A stretch of 64,000 nt of DNA from Pseudomonas sp. TTU2014-080ASC (GTDB lineage Bacteria; Pseudomonadota; Gammaproteobacteria; Pseudomonadales; Pseudomonadaceae): the NCBI RefSeq assembly GCF_001446935.1, contig NZ_LKKK01000014.1:167135-231134 (forward strand), written 5' to 3'. The notes beneath the pieces are model-generated. The model ran no database searches, had not been told where the DNA came from, and saw only the letters and a list, made by a program, of their open reading frames with translations. The translations under genes and the position numbers were made by a program. Shown here in pieces: positions 8,193 to 16,599 of the stretch (positions within the stretch are counted from its first letter, which is position 1; each line of letters opens with the position of its first letter).

Positions 8193-8915
8193 CTAAGACT
8201 GGCCATTTCTTGCATCGCCTAACGAGAGTACCGATAGGTACTCAAGGTGCAGGCGTTTTAACAACAGCAAGTGTTCCAACGGAACATTCTTCCGATGCTT
8301 GATCAGCTGGGCCAAGTCCTTTTCTGCTGCCTTTCTTGCCGCCCAGCGTTTTCTGCTTTTCTCCAGATCCAACAGCGCAACCTCCACCTGAGGCGTTCCA
8401 AAACTATCAACTGTAGCTCTAGCGAAGATGTGCTTGGGATAACAGCAGCCGTGTTGCCATCCTGAGCAGTGTAAACGCGCCAGCATGATGGCCAGCTCTT
8501 TGATCAACAGGGCATTAAAGTCTTCGCTGTGCCACTGCGAATACCACGTTTCAAGGTCGACATACCCTTCCAAGGCCTCAGTCACCAACAGCGCCTGCCA
8601 TTCGCCGTCATGCTTGCGGGCTGCGCTATATATCAATTTTGGTGTATTGATCCCAACGCTAGACAGCGCTTTGTATACCGCCCTCTCCCTAAGAATGGTG
8701 GGTCGTCCGAATGGATGCAGTAGCGTACGGTAGAGATGGCCAGTCTGGCGCTTGATATAAACCGGTAACGACTGGCTCTCACGCACCAGTTGGACGCCAC
8801 TCTCACCACCGCGCCGTTGATTTGGCTCTTCCACCCAGTCGCCCTTTGCACACCACCAGCGCTCAAACTGGAGATTTTGATCCTGAGCATTATCAAGGCT
8901 GCCTACCAGGTTCAT
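8193..8915 (-). CDS. inaA: InaA-family lipopolysaccharide kinase-like protein
   Basis: A 240-residue cytoplasmic protein of the Kdo/WaaP/RIO-like kinase fold. Visible features are the ATP-anchoring lysine region (LPVYIKRQ), an LVTEAL hinge, the kinase-like catalytic loop remnant HCSGWQHGCCYPKHIF near residue 150, and a metal-binding-like LLDLEKSR near residue 188. These are the hallmarks of InaA/WapQ proteins thought to phosphorylate LPS core sugars. AAGGAG sits 8 bases before the ATG. It lies 2 bases downstream of a methyltransferase gene and after colRS, the arrangement known from Pseudomonas, where ColR controls this pair. Confidence 0.9.
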   Translation of the reverse strand: MNLVGSLDNAQDQNLQFERWWCAKGDWVEEPNQRRGGESGVQLVRESQSLPVYIKRQTGHLYRTLLHPFGRPTILRERAVYKALSSVGINTPKLIYSAARKHDGEWQALLVTEALEGYVDLETWYSQWHSEDFNALLIKELAIMLARLHCSGWQHGCCYPKHIFARATVDSFGTPQVEVALLDLEKSRKRWAARKAAEKDLAQLIKHRKNVPLEHLLLLKRLHLEYLSVLSLGDARNGQS

Positions 8916-8917
8916 CT

Positions 8918-9607
8918 TCAGTGCTCCTTACGCAGCGTATAGGTACGCCACATTGCATAGCCGGGTATGAAGTCTCGGTATTCAACAACCTTCCAACCAG
9001 ATTTTTCAAACTCTCGTTCCAGATCTGAGCGATTCACAACAAAACGGTTTTTATTTTGTCCGGTATGCCCTCTCGCCTCCCGACGGGCCTCCAATTTCTT
9101 CCGCCGCCAGGCTTTGAAGTTGCCATCAATCCACAGAGAGACAATCAGCGTATCGCGACTGACACGGTGGAACTCACGCAACAAGGCGAGACGGTGCTCA
9201 GTGTCTTTAATGTGGTGCAACAAGCGCATGCAGAAGATGCTATCGACGGAGTTGTCCTCCAGATCGATATCAAATGCGGAAGTTTGGAAAGTGGTAATGC
9301 GTGAAACCAGCTCCTGAGGCTGCGCTGCCTTGGCAACATTTAGCATATCCGCGGAATTATCTGCAGCCAGGATGACCCGGTCTTGCTGTTCGGCTAAAAG
9401 CGACCAGAAACGACCTGCTCCACACGGAAGATCAAGAACAACTTTAGGCTCCCCGGCCAGCTTCAGAGATTCGCGGGCAATCTGCTCATCTCGCCAGTGC
9501 GAGAGCCTGCGGGCTAGGCTCTCACTGTGTTTGTGCAAATATTGCTGAGCATGAGCCCGGTTATATTTACGGGAAAACTCCAGCTCAATACTGCTCGCCT
9601 TCTGCAT
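8918..9607 (-). CDS. class I SAM-dependent methyltransferase of the colRS locus
   Basis: A 229-residue Rossmann-fold methyltransferase. Motif I is VVLDLPCGAGRFW near residue 57, followed by an acidic LAADNSADML and a VDSIFCMRLLHHIKD segment typical of the UbiE/Ubi-G-like class. There is no signal peptide or membrane segment. AAGGA precedes the ATG. The gene sits between colS (92-base gap) and inaA (2-base gap), so it is likely co-translated with inaA. Context points to LPS or envelope modification, but the substrate is not visible. Confidence 0.9.
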   Translation of the reverse strand: MQKASSIELEFSRKYNRAHAQQYLHKHSESLARRLSHWRDEQIARESLKLAGEPKVVLDLPCGAGRFWSLLAEQQDRVILAADNSADMLNVAKAAQPQELVSRITTFQTSAFDIDLEDNSVDSIFCMRLLHHIKDTEHRLALLREFHRVSRDTLIVSLWIDGNFKAWRRKKLEARREARGHTGQNKNRFVVNRSDLEREFEKSGWKVVEYRDFIPGYAMWRTYTLRKEH

Positions 9608-9699
9608 AGCAACGTGTCCTTTTGGATAGATACGTTGCAGAGCCTAAACAGGTGCAGATCAACACAGCGTCAAGGTGATGTGAAAATTTCGTCAGACAA

Positions 9700-10992
9700 T
9701 CAACTCTTTGTACTTAATTTCAAGCTGGAGCCTCCCAGCAGAACCCTGAAGCAGGTGCCTCCATCGCTCAGGGTTGTGACACTGATACTCCAGCCTTGTT
9801 TGGTGCAGATACGTTTCACCAGTGAAAGCCCCAGTCCGTGCCCTTCTCCTCGCGCCCCCGGGCCACGCACAAATGGCTGGAAGATCCTCTCCTGCTGATC
9901 AAGTGGTATGCCTTTACCACTGTCCTCAACACGCAGAGCCCCATCTTCAAGCACAAGTCTTACAAAACCTTCGTCGGTGTAGTGCAACGCATTGCGCAAT
10001 AGATTGCTGATCACCACCGCCAGCAAGGTCGGGTTGTAAAAACCTCGATCGCGGCCTTCTTGAAGGTACTGAAGCGTAAGTCCTTTGCTGTTGATGGATT
10101 CTTTCCAGCGTTCAATTTGCTCATCGGCAACCGTCGCCAGTCGGCAAGCCGTGGCACACAGGGTTTCATCGCTTTTATCACGTGCCAGTTGTAAGAAGGT
10201 CTGTACCAGGTCGTTCATTTCTTCGCTGGCACGACTAATTCGGATGAGATGCTCGCGTTCCTTGGTGCCAAGACTACTTTCTGCAAGCAACTCGCAGGAG
10301 CTGGCAATAATCATCAGTGGCGTACGCAGCTCATGACTGACATCACTGGTAAAAAGCCGTTCGCGTTCAAGTGCCATGCGCACCTGCCCCAATGTACTGT
10401 CGAAGGCTGCAGCCAGCTGGCCGACTTCATCATCCGGATACTGTGGTCCCAGCGCAGGAGCCAGCGACAACAGCTGATCGCGGTGACTCACCTGCCTGGC
10501 CAGACGAGCCACCGGGGCCATTACCTTTCGGGCAACCAGCAATCCCAACCCCCAAGCCCCAATCACAGTGAGCAAGAAGCCGGCGAGCACAACATTGAAC
10601 AGTACGTGCTCTCGCGCCTCAAAGCCGTGCTGTTCTTGGATCAATGTGTAAACCGTGCCATCAACTTCCTGACTAAATGCGTAATACGCCTCCGGGCCCT
10701 TGAGCACCTCGCTAAACCCCAACGGCAAGCTGGCGAATTCTTTAGGTGGTAGGTATTCAGGTAGCGTCGATGCGTAGAAGCGGGTGGATGAGTCCAGCCG
10801 AGGTGCTTTGCCAAACATCAGGTCATCGCGGAGGATCTCCTCCAGCTCATGACCAAGCTCGAGGGTAATCAGGTGGTCCTCAATAAAGTGCACAACAGCC
10901 ACAATGCTGAGTGAGAACACACCGCTGACCAATGTGGTCATCAGAACAAACGAAATCAGGATTCGCCTGGCAAATGGCTGTTTAGACGACAT
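9700..10992 (-). CDS. colS: sensor histidine kinase ColS
   Basis: A 430-residue inner-membrane sensor kinase. It has a first membrane helix at ~9-31, a periplasmic region of ~100 residues rich in acidic residues (HFIEDHLI, ELGHELEEIL), a second helix near 130-150, a HAMP linker, the phosphoacceptor H-box SDVSHELRTPL, an N-box NLLRNALHY, and G-boxes DSGKGI and GHGLGLSLVKR. ColS in Pseudomonas responds to excess iron/zinc through acidic periplasmic ligands, and the acidic cluster here fits. The longest frame starts at a TTG; the ATG giving MSSKQPF leaves an 11-base overlap with colR and is preferred. Identity rests on the adjacent ColR and inaA. Confidence 0.88.
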   Translation of the reverse strand: MSSKQPFARRILISFVLMTTLVSGVFSLSIVAVVHFIEDHLITLELGHELEEILRDDLMFGKAPRLDSSTRFYASTLPEYLPPKEFASLPLGFSEVLKGPEAYYAFSQEVDGTVYTLIQEQHGFEAREHVLFNVVLAGFLLTVIGAWGLGLLVARKVMAPVARLARQVSHRDQLLSLAPALGPQYPDDEVGQLAAAFDSTLGQVRMALERERLFTSDVSHELRTPLMIIASSCELLAESSLGTKEREHLIRISRASEEMNDLVQTFLQLARDKSDETLCATACRLATVADEQIERWKESINSKGLTLQYLQEGRDRGFYNPTLLAVVISNLLRNALHYTDEGFVRLVLEDGALRVEDSGKGIPLDQQERIFQPFVRGPGARGEGHGLGLSLVKRICTKQGWSISVTTLSDGGTCFRVLLGGSSLKLSTKS

Positions 10993-11665
10993 GATTTTGC
11001 TCGGCAAGGCGATAACCTACACCATGCAGGGTGTGCAGTAACGGCGTTTCAAAGGGTTTATCGAGTACCTGGCGGAGTTGGTGGATATGGCTACGCAGAC
11101 TGTCACTGTCCGGACAGTCATCACCCCAAAGCGCTTCTTCCAGCACCTCACGGCGCACAACAGCTGGGCTTTTCTGCATCAGCACTGCCAACAGCTTCAG
11201 CCCTAATGGATTGAGTTTAAGAGGCTGCCCCGCTCTGCTCACGTGCAGAGTATCGAGGTCATACACCAGATCAGCTACTTTCAGCTGACGTTTACGTAAG
11301 CCCTGGCTACGCCGCAGTATGGCCTCAACCCTCGCGACTAACTCAGACAGCGCAAACGGCTTAATCAAGTAATCATCGGCACCAGCTCGCAGCCCCTTGA
11401 GGCGGTCATCCAAAGCATCGCGGGCAGTCAGCATCAAAATAGGCACATCGTTGTTACCGTCATCACGCAGGCGCTGGCAGACTTGGTAGCCATCAATCCC
11501 CGGCAGCATGATGTCGAGAATGATGAGATCAAAGTGCCCGGTCGTTGCCAAATGCAGCCCCGTCAGGCCGTCCTGTGCACAGTCAACGGTAAAGCCTTTG
11601 AGCTGCAGATAATCCAGCACATTGGCAAGGATATCGCGGTTGTCTTCAATAACCAGAATGCGCAT
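10982..11665 (-). CDS. colR: response regulator ColR (OmpR family)
   Basis: A 227-residue DNA-binding response regulator. The receiver domain has ED at 7-8, phosphoryl D51 (IILDIMLPG) and K101 (YLIKPFAL); the C-terminal winged helix runs from ~125 to 222 (LNPLGLKLLAVLMQ, ALWGDDCPDSDSLRSHIHQL, HGVGYRLAE). The LMQKSP and EEALWGDDCPDSDSLRSH segments are characteristic of Pseudomonas ColR as I know it. With ColS it controls envelope homeostasis and tolerance of metals, phenol and polymyxin. It heads the colR-colS-methyltransferase-inaA unit. A ColR-box-like sequence lies about 30-40 bases upstream. Confidence 0.92.
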   Translation of the reverse strand: MRILVIEDNRDILANVLDYLQLKGFTVDCAQDGLTGLHLATTGHFDLIILDIMLPGIDGYQVCQRLRDDGNNDVPILMLTARDALDDRLKGLRAGADDYLIKPFALSELVARVEAILRRSQGLRKRQLKVADLVYDLDTLHVSRAGQPLKLNPLGLKLLAVLMQKSPAVVRREVLEEALWGDDCPDSDSLRSHIHQLRQVLDKPFETPLLHTLHGVGYRLAEQNHVV

Positions 11666-12010
11666 AGGAATCCTATTTACCGGCTCGAGCAGTTACGTTT
11701 TTTTCACATACCGATGACGCTTCACTGACAGAAGCTCAGTCAAACTCTGTGGCAAACAAAACCGAATAAGGTTCAACCACGACCATGTTGGGCACACCTC
11801 AATTTTTATGCCCTCTCTGGATATCCCTCACGTCACGACTGTGGGCTATTCATCAAATTTACGCGCTCTTGGAGCGCAATGAAATTATCCATGATGTGCC
11901 TCCTGATCAACTCATAACGAAACGACTTAAATGCACCGCTGAGCGTTAGTTAAGCGGTAACAAGCCTCAGCTTTCACCTGCTAAAACGGCCCTTCTCCTT
12001 GGAGTTCTAC
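11666..12010. other. 345-base divergent region between colR and the PAP2 gene
   Basis: No gene is visible. It contains the ColR-box-like site near colR at 11692-11707 and the PAP2 ribosome-binding site (GGAG). The rest shows no strong hairpin or frame. Confidence 0.5.
11692..11707 (+). promoter_or_regulatory. candidate ColR binding site
   Basis: GTTACGTTTTTTTCAC matches the ColR consensus that I recall from Pseudomonas putida work (YYNASNNYTTTTTCAC) at every fixed position except the first pyrimidine. It lies between colR and the PAP2 gene, so it could serve autoregulation, activation of PAP2, or both. The consensus is from memory. Confidence 0.5.
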
Positions 12011-12745
12011 ATGACTGTAGCCACGTCTCTCAGTCGTTACTTTAATTTTCGCCTGGCTATCGGTATTCCAATGCTAGTAATGGCTGGTTTATTAATTGCT
12101 GAACCGACAAAACTTGATTTCACCCTGGCAAATTTCTTTTATCTGCCAGGTCAGGGATTTATCGGCAAACAATATGATTGGGTCGAAACCCTCCTGCACG
12201 ACCAGGCAAAGCAGGTAGTGATTGCCTTTGCTGTGCTGATCATCATCGGCTTTGTCGTCAGCTTGCTAAATAATCGCTTGAAGCCATACCGGGCGGCTTT
12301 AGGTTATCTGGTGCTGGCCCTCTCCATCTCAACCAGCATCGTCCCCCCCCTTAAAGCGATGACGGCTGTGCACTGCCCGTGGAGCCTGAGCGACTTTGGC
12401 GGTGAGGAAACCTATACACCCTTGGTCCACGAACGCGCACCTACCGACAAACCGGGGCGCTGCTGGCCGGGCGGGCATGCGTCAACAGGGTTCTCACTGA
12501 TCGCCGTTTTTTTTGCCTTACGCGATCGTAAGCCCAGGCTGGCACGCGCAGCGCTGGTATTCGCGATTGGATTGGGCACAGTCTTTTCCATTGGACGTAT
12601 GGCTCAGGGCGCACACTTCCTCTCACATAACGTGTGGACCTTTTTATTTGACTGGCTGATCTGTGTGCTGTGTTACCGCGGGGTGCTTTATCGCTCCAGA
12701 GCTGACCTCAATGAGCGAACGCCTGAAGCACTAAAGACGGGATGA
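12011..12745 (+). CDS. PAP2-family membrane lipid phosphatase
   Basis: A 244-residue integral membrane protein with about six hydrophobic segments. It carries the PAP2 triad in a variant form: KAMTAVHCPW (K-x6-CP instead of K-x6-RP), PGGHAS for PSGH, and GRMAQGAHFLSH (R-x5-H-x3-H). The conserved CPW and GG spacing recalls a clade often linked to lipid A or undecaprenyl-phosphate metabolism. The longest frame uses a TTG; the ATG at 12011 follows GGAG by 6 bases. It is divergent from colR with a ColR-like box between, which suggests that ColR-dependent envelope remodelling includes this enzyme. The substrate is inferred only as a lipid phosphate. Confidence 0.85.
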   Translation: MTVATSLSRYFNFRLAIGIPMLVMAGLLIAEPTKLDFTLANFFYLPGQGFIGKQYDWVETLLHDQAKQVVIAFAVLIIIGFVVSLLNNRLKPYRAALGYLVLALSISTSIVPPLKAMTAVHCPWSLSDFGGEETYTPLVHERAPTDKPGRCWPGGHASTGFSLIAVFFALRDRKPRLARAALVFAIGLGTVFSIGRMAQGAHFLSHNVWTFLFDWLICVLCYRGVLYRSRADLNERTPEALKTG

Positions 12746-12793
12746 GGCAGATACGGCCCTGCACTCAACAATAAATGCCGGGCCGCCAGGGAA

Positions 12794-13318
12794 TTAACTG
12801 GCTTGCCCGCAGCTTGGCTGCCCTGCAGCAAATCGGTTATTCGGGCTAACTGCAGCGTTCATTTCTTTGAGTGCAGTTGAGCCGATCAAAAGTGGATATT
12901 TGAAGTCACTGCGATCAGTCAGATTGACTTCAATATTCTGCAGCTCATTACCCAGGCAAATGTCCATGGCCACTACCGGACGCTCGGTGTACAGCTGTTC
13001 ATCACCTGCTTCACGATCTCCAGCGCGGCGTTTGATGTAGCTCATACGCACTAAGGGCTTTTCGATAACCTGCTGGTTGTGCGGGCTATCCAGCCCAAGC
13101 TGGAAGCGCACCCACTCCCCACCGTCTTTCTTGAATACTTGGATATTGGTTGCACTCAACGAGGCAGTCTCAGCACCGGTATCCAATTTGGCGGGTACTT
13201 TAATTTGCAACTCATGGAGCTTTACATATTCGTGTAAACCATAAATCTGAGGTTCTTCCTCAGCCATTACCGAAACTGGCATCAGCGCAACCAGCGCCAT
13301 CCAGGCAAAACGATTCAT
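12794..13318 (-). CDS. exported retropepsin-like protease (RimB/Zn_protease family, PF05618)
   Basis: A 174-residue protein with a signal peptide (MNRFAWMALVALMPVSVMAEE; likely cut after Ala ~20). The core matches the family annotated as ATP-dependent zinc protease: KVPAKLDTGAETASLSA carries the aspartic D-T-G of retropepsin-like folds, followed by RPVVAMDICLG and YPLLIGSTAL. The D-T-G motif fits an aspartyl protease rather than a zinc enzyme, and nothing suggests ATP use. A longer frame begins at GTG; the ATG with GGAG upstream is preferred. It converges on the PAP2 gene with a 48-base gap. Its target is unknown. Confidence 0.8.
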   Translation of the reverse strand: MNRFAWMALVALMPVSVMAEEEPQIYGLHEYVKLHELQIKVPAKLDTGAETASLSATNIQVFKKDGGEWVRFQLGLDSPHNQQVIEKPLVRMSYIKRRAGDREAGDEQLYTERPVVAMDICLGNELQNIEVNLTDRSDFKYPLLIGSTALKEMNAAVSPNNRFAAGQPSCGQAS

Positions 13319-13420
13319 TACTGTCTCCACTAGGTTGATCTAAGGCACGTTGGAACTAGTCAGGAAGCACCAACCACACAGGCGCTCAGAATAATTCACC
13401 AAACTGAATTCAAACTTAAA

Positions 13421-13466
13421 CAAAAAACAAAAGACCCGGCAACGCAGAGCGCGGCCAGGCCTTTTG
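13421..13466 (-). terminator. Rho-independent terminator after katG
   Basis: On the minus strand AAAGGCCTGGC pairs, with G-U pairs, with GCCGGGTCTTT around a GC-rich loop, followed by TTTTGTTTTTTG. It lies 33 bases past the katG stop. Confidence 0.75.
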
Positions 13467-13498
13467 TCGATTCATCAAACTGAAACCTGAGGCTTCAC

Positions 13499-15697
13499 TC
13501 AGACCAGATCAAAACGGTCCAGGTTCATTACTTTGGTCCAGGCTTTGACGAAGTCATTCACAAACTTCTCTTTCGAGTCATCCTGCGCATAGACCTCAGC
13601 TAAGGCTCGCAGCTGTGAGTTGGAACCGAATACCAGATCAGCCACCGACGCCGTCCACTTCACGCTGCCGGTCTTACGGTCGCGGCCTTCCAGCACACCT
13701 TCAGTTGCAGACTTTTTCCATTGCGTGCCCATGTCCAACAGGTTGACGAAGAAGTCATTAGTCAGCGTCTCCGCTTTGTCGGTAAACACACCCAACTTAC
13801 TCTGACCGTGATTAGCCCCCAGCACCCGCAGGCCTCCGACCAATACAGTCATTTCCGGAGCACTCAAGGTCAGCAACTGCGCCTTGTCGATCAGCATCTC
13901 ACCCTGCACCGATGCACGTTCAGCACGGAAGTAGTTACGGAAGCCATCTGCAGCAGGCTCCATGGCAGCAAATGACTCGACGTCAGTTTGTGCCTGGGTA
14001 GCATCTGTACGGCCCGGTGCAAATGGCACCACCACTGTCTGGCCAGCTTTCTTCGCTGCTGCCTCAACAGCCGCATTACCTGCCAATACGATCAGGTCCG
14101 CCAGAGAAACCTTCTTACCAGTGCTCTGCGCCGCATTGAAGGATTGCTGGATGCTTTCCAGCTTAGCCAGCACCTGTGCCAGCTCCGCTGGTTGGTTGAC
14201 TTCCCAGTCTTTCTGCGGAGCCAGACGAATACGAGCCCCGTTGGCACCACCACGTTTGTCACTGCCGCGGAAGCTGGACGCTGAGGCCCAAGCCGTGCGG
14301 ACCAATTGCGCAATGCTCAGCCCAGACGCCAGAACCTGTGCTTTCAGCGACTCAGCGTCATTAGCGTTGATCAGTTCATGATCAACCGCAGGAATCGGGT
14401 CTTGCCAAATCAGCTCTTCCTTCGGCACCAGCGGTCCGAGATAACGGCTGCGCGGGCCCATGTCACGGTGAGTCAACTTGAACCAGGCGCGGGCAAAGGC
14501 ATCGGCAAATGCAGCGTGATCCTGATGGAAGCGACGGGCAATTTTTTCGTAGACCGGATCGAAACGCAGCCCCAAATCTGCAGTCGTCATCATCGGAGGG
14601 AATTTGCGCGATGGATCATGGGCATCCGGAATCATTTGCTCAGGTTTAGGCTCTTTGGGAGTCCACTGTTTAGCACCAGCTGGGCTCTTGGTAAGCACCC
14701 ACTCATTGCCGAACAACACCTCAAAGAAGCCACCGTCCCATTGAGTCGGATTCGGTTTCCACGCACCTTCAATACCGCTGGTAATGGTATCCACACCTTT
14801 ACCACTGCCAAAGCTGCTGATCCAGCCAAGGCCCTGATCTTCCAGAGCGGCTGCTTCAGGCTCGCGCCCAACCAGAGCGGCATCGCCGGCACCGTGTGCT
14901 TTACCGAAGGTGTGACCACCGGCAACCAGGGCAACCGTTTCTTCGTCGTTCATGCCCATGCGGGCGAAGGTCTCACGAATATCGCGAGCCGATGCAACAG
15001 GATCAGGGTTACCGTCCGGGCCTTCCGGGTTCACATAGATCAGACCCATCTGCACCGCAGCCAGCGGGTTCTCCAGATCACGATCACCACTGTAACGGCT
15101 GTTAGGTTTGTCACTGGTCGCCAGCCACTCAGTCTCAGCGCCCCAGTAGATGTCTTTTTCCGGCTCCCAAATGTCTACGCGGCCGCCACCAAAACCAAAG
15201 GTTTTGAAGCCCATAGATTCGAGAGCAACGTTGCCGGCCAGAATCAACAGATCACCCCAGGACAGCTTGTTGCCATACTTTTGCTTGATTGGCCACAACA
15301 GACGGCGGGCCTTGTCGAGGTTGGCGTTGTCCGGCCAGCTGTTAAGCGGCGCGAAACGCTGATTGCCGGTGCCGGCACCACCACGGCCGTCGTGAATCCG
15401 GTATGTGCCCGCAGCATGCCAGGCCATGCGGATCATCAGACCGCCGTAGTGGCCCCAGTCGGCTGGCCACCAATCCTGAGAGTCGGTCATCAGCGCATGC
15501 AAATCAGCGATTACTGCATCGAGGTCGAGACTTGCAAACGCTTCGGCATAATCGAAGTCTTCACCCAACGGATTGGATTGGGCAGAGTGCTGATGGAGTG
15601 TGTCCAATTTCAGCTGATTTGGCCACCAGTCAGTATTGCTCGGCGCTGTAGCACGCTTACTCCCTCCGGAGAAAGGGCATTTAGACTCGTTTGACAT
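13499..15697 (-). CDS. katG: catalase-peroxidase
   Basis: KatG removes hydrogen peroxide by catalase and peroxidase activity using heme b. The 732-residue length is typical. The N-terminal active domain has the distal R90-W93-H94 set in IRMAWHAAGTYR, the tyrosine of YVNPEGP (~residue 217) that joins the Met-Tyr-Trp adduct, and the proximal heme histidine in VAGGHTFGKAHGA near 260. The C-terminal half is the non-catalytic duplicated peroxidase domain (IVLAGNAAVEAAA). GGGAG lies 6 bases before the ATG. It is monocistronic with its own terminator. I searched the upstream region for an OxyR site and found no convincing one. Confidence 0.98.
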   Translation of the reverse strand: MSNESKCPFSGGSKRATAPSNTDWWPNQLKLDTLHQHSAQSNPLGEDFDYAEAFASLDLDAVIADLHALMTDSQDWWPADWGHYGGLMIRMAWHAAGTYRIHDGRGGAGTGNQRFAPLNSWPDNANLDKARRLLWPIKQKYGNKLSWGDLLILAGNVALESMGFKTFGFGGGRVDIWEPEKDIYWGAETEWLATSDKPNSRYSGDRDLENPLAAVQMGLIYVNPEGPDGNPDPVASARDIRETFARMGMNDEETVALVAGGHTFGKAHGAGDAALVGREPEAAALEDQGLGWISSFGSGKGVDTITSGIEGAWKPNPTQWDGGFFEVLFGNEWVLTKSPAGAKQWTPKEPKPEQMIPDAHDPSRKFPPMMTTADLGLRFDPVYEKIARRFHQDHAAFADAFARAWFKLTHRDMGPRSRYLGPLVPKEELIWQDPIPAVDHELINANDAESLKAQVLASGLSIAQLVRTAWASASSFRGSDKRGGANGARIRLAPQKDWEVNQPAELAQVLAKLESIQQSFNAAQSTGKKVSLADLIVLAGNAAVEAAAKKAGQTVVVPFAPGRTDATQAQTDVESFAAMEPAADGFRNYFRAERASVQGEMLIDKAQLLTLSAPEMTVLVGGLRVLGANHGQSKLGVFTDKAETLTNDFFVNLLDMGTQWKKSATEGVLEGRDRKTGSVKWTASVADLVFGSNSQLRALAEVYAQDDSKEKFVNDFVKAWTKVMNLDRFDLV

Positions 15698-16079
15698 GGT
15701 CGACTCCCGTTAGTCATTTTGCTGTTAGGTAAGGTCAGGATGATTGCCCCCCACGGAACACACAAATTAGTTTTTAATATGGCGCTAATAGTGTTTGAGA
15801 GAGGCGGCTAAGATTCTGAATATGGCTGCTCCTGACACATCTGAAATGCTGCGCAGAAACGTCTTAATCGCAGTATTGAATCAGAGCTGAGAATCAGAGC
15901 GTATAAACATTAATTTGGTTCACACATACCACCTGCGTGTTGACTTAAATCATCTATCCCGATAGCAGGGTTAGTTTTTTTGTACTAGCAGAGCATTAAT
16001 TAGTTAGCGCCGCTAAACCGGCGAGATCAGTTGATGTCACATACAATCAGTGGAATTTCACCTGCAAGCGGAGCGCGTA
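15698..16079. other. 382-base divergent gap between katG and dsbB
   Basis: The gap is AT-rich in its middle. A possible dsbB promoter is TTGACT at 15940-15945 with TAGCAG 17 bases further on; the -10 is weak. A short GCCG/CGGC hairpin follows at about 16010. The katG promoter must lie in the first 100 bases but I cannot fix it. Confidence 0.4.
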
Positions 16080-16580
16080 ATGCAGCCCAAATTTTCCGTC
16101 AAACAACTCTTGGTACTTATTGTCATTGCCAGCTACGGCATGCTTGCTGGGGCGCTGGCTCTACAGCACTTTTTGGGATGGGAGCCGTGCACGTTGTGCG
16201 TACAAATTCGCCTATGGCTGGTTTGCAGCGGCACAGCCGGGCTGCTGATTTTGCTGACGGAGCAACTCGGCGTGCGCTGGCTCGGTTTACCGTTCTGCGC
16301 CGTGCTACTGGCCGCCAGTGGTATGGCGGTGTACGACAACATCCACCTGCTGCTGATTGAAACCGCCCTGATTCCCAGCACCAGTTGCTCGCCGTTCCCT
16401 TTCTACGCCTTTTACTTCCCGATTCATGAGTGGATGCCTGATGTATTTATGAGCGCAGGCGTGTGTGGCGAAAACGATTACAAAATTCTCGGCCTGCCGT
16501 TCAGCATCTGGACAGCCTTGAGTGTCTCAGCGCTCTTCCTGTTAGTGGCTTACACCCTGCTTCGCGCCCTTCGCCGCTGA
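16080..16580 (+). CDS. dsbB: disulfide bond formation protein B
   Basis: DsbB reoxidises periplasmic DsbA and passes electrons to quinones. The 166-residue inner-membrane protein has four hydrophobic segments, the first periplasmic cysteine pair C37-T-L-C40 in WEPCTLCVQIR, and a second pair in the second periplasmic loop (PSTSCSPF and AGVCGEN). The longest frame starts at a GTG; the ATG at 16080 follows GGAG by 7 bases and is chosen. It stands alone and converges on opmB. Other dsb genes are not in the window, so its DsbA partner is unknown. Confidence 0.92.
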   Translation: MQPKFSVKQLLVLIVIASYGMLAGALALQHFLGWEPCTLCVQIRLWLVCSGTAGLLILLTEQLGVRWLGLPFCAVLLAASGMAVYDNIHLLLIETALIPSTSCSPFPFYAFYFPIHEWMPDVFMSAGVCGENDYKILGLPFSIWTALSVSALFLLVAYTLLRALRR

Positions 16581-16599
16581 TCAATGGCGAAAAGTCTGG

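Noticed and set aside
10249..10752. 167-codon plus-strand frame antisense to colS
   Set aside because: No ribosome-binding site or recognisable domain; colS is fully supported by kinase motifs on the other strand.
14306..15694. 462-codon open frame on the plus strand, antisense to katG
   Set aside because: It is a shadow of the katG codon pattern, with no ribosome-binding site and a His/Arg/Ala-rich composition unlike real proteins.
15698..15830. OxyR site upstream of katG
   Set aside because: Only one partial ATAG-type element was found; the four spaced tetranucleotides of the OxyR motif are not present.
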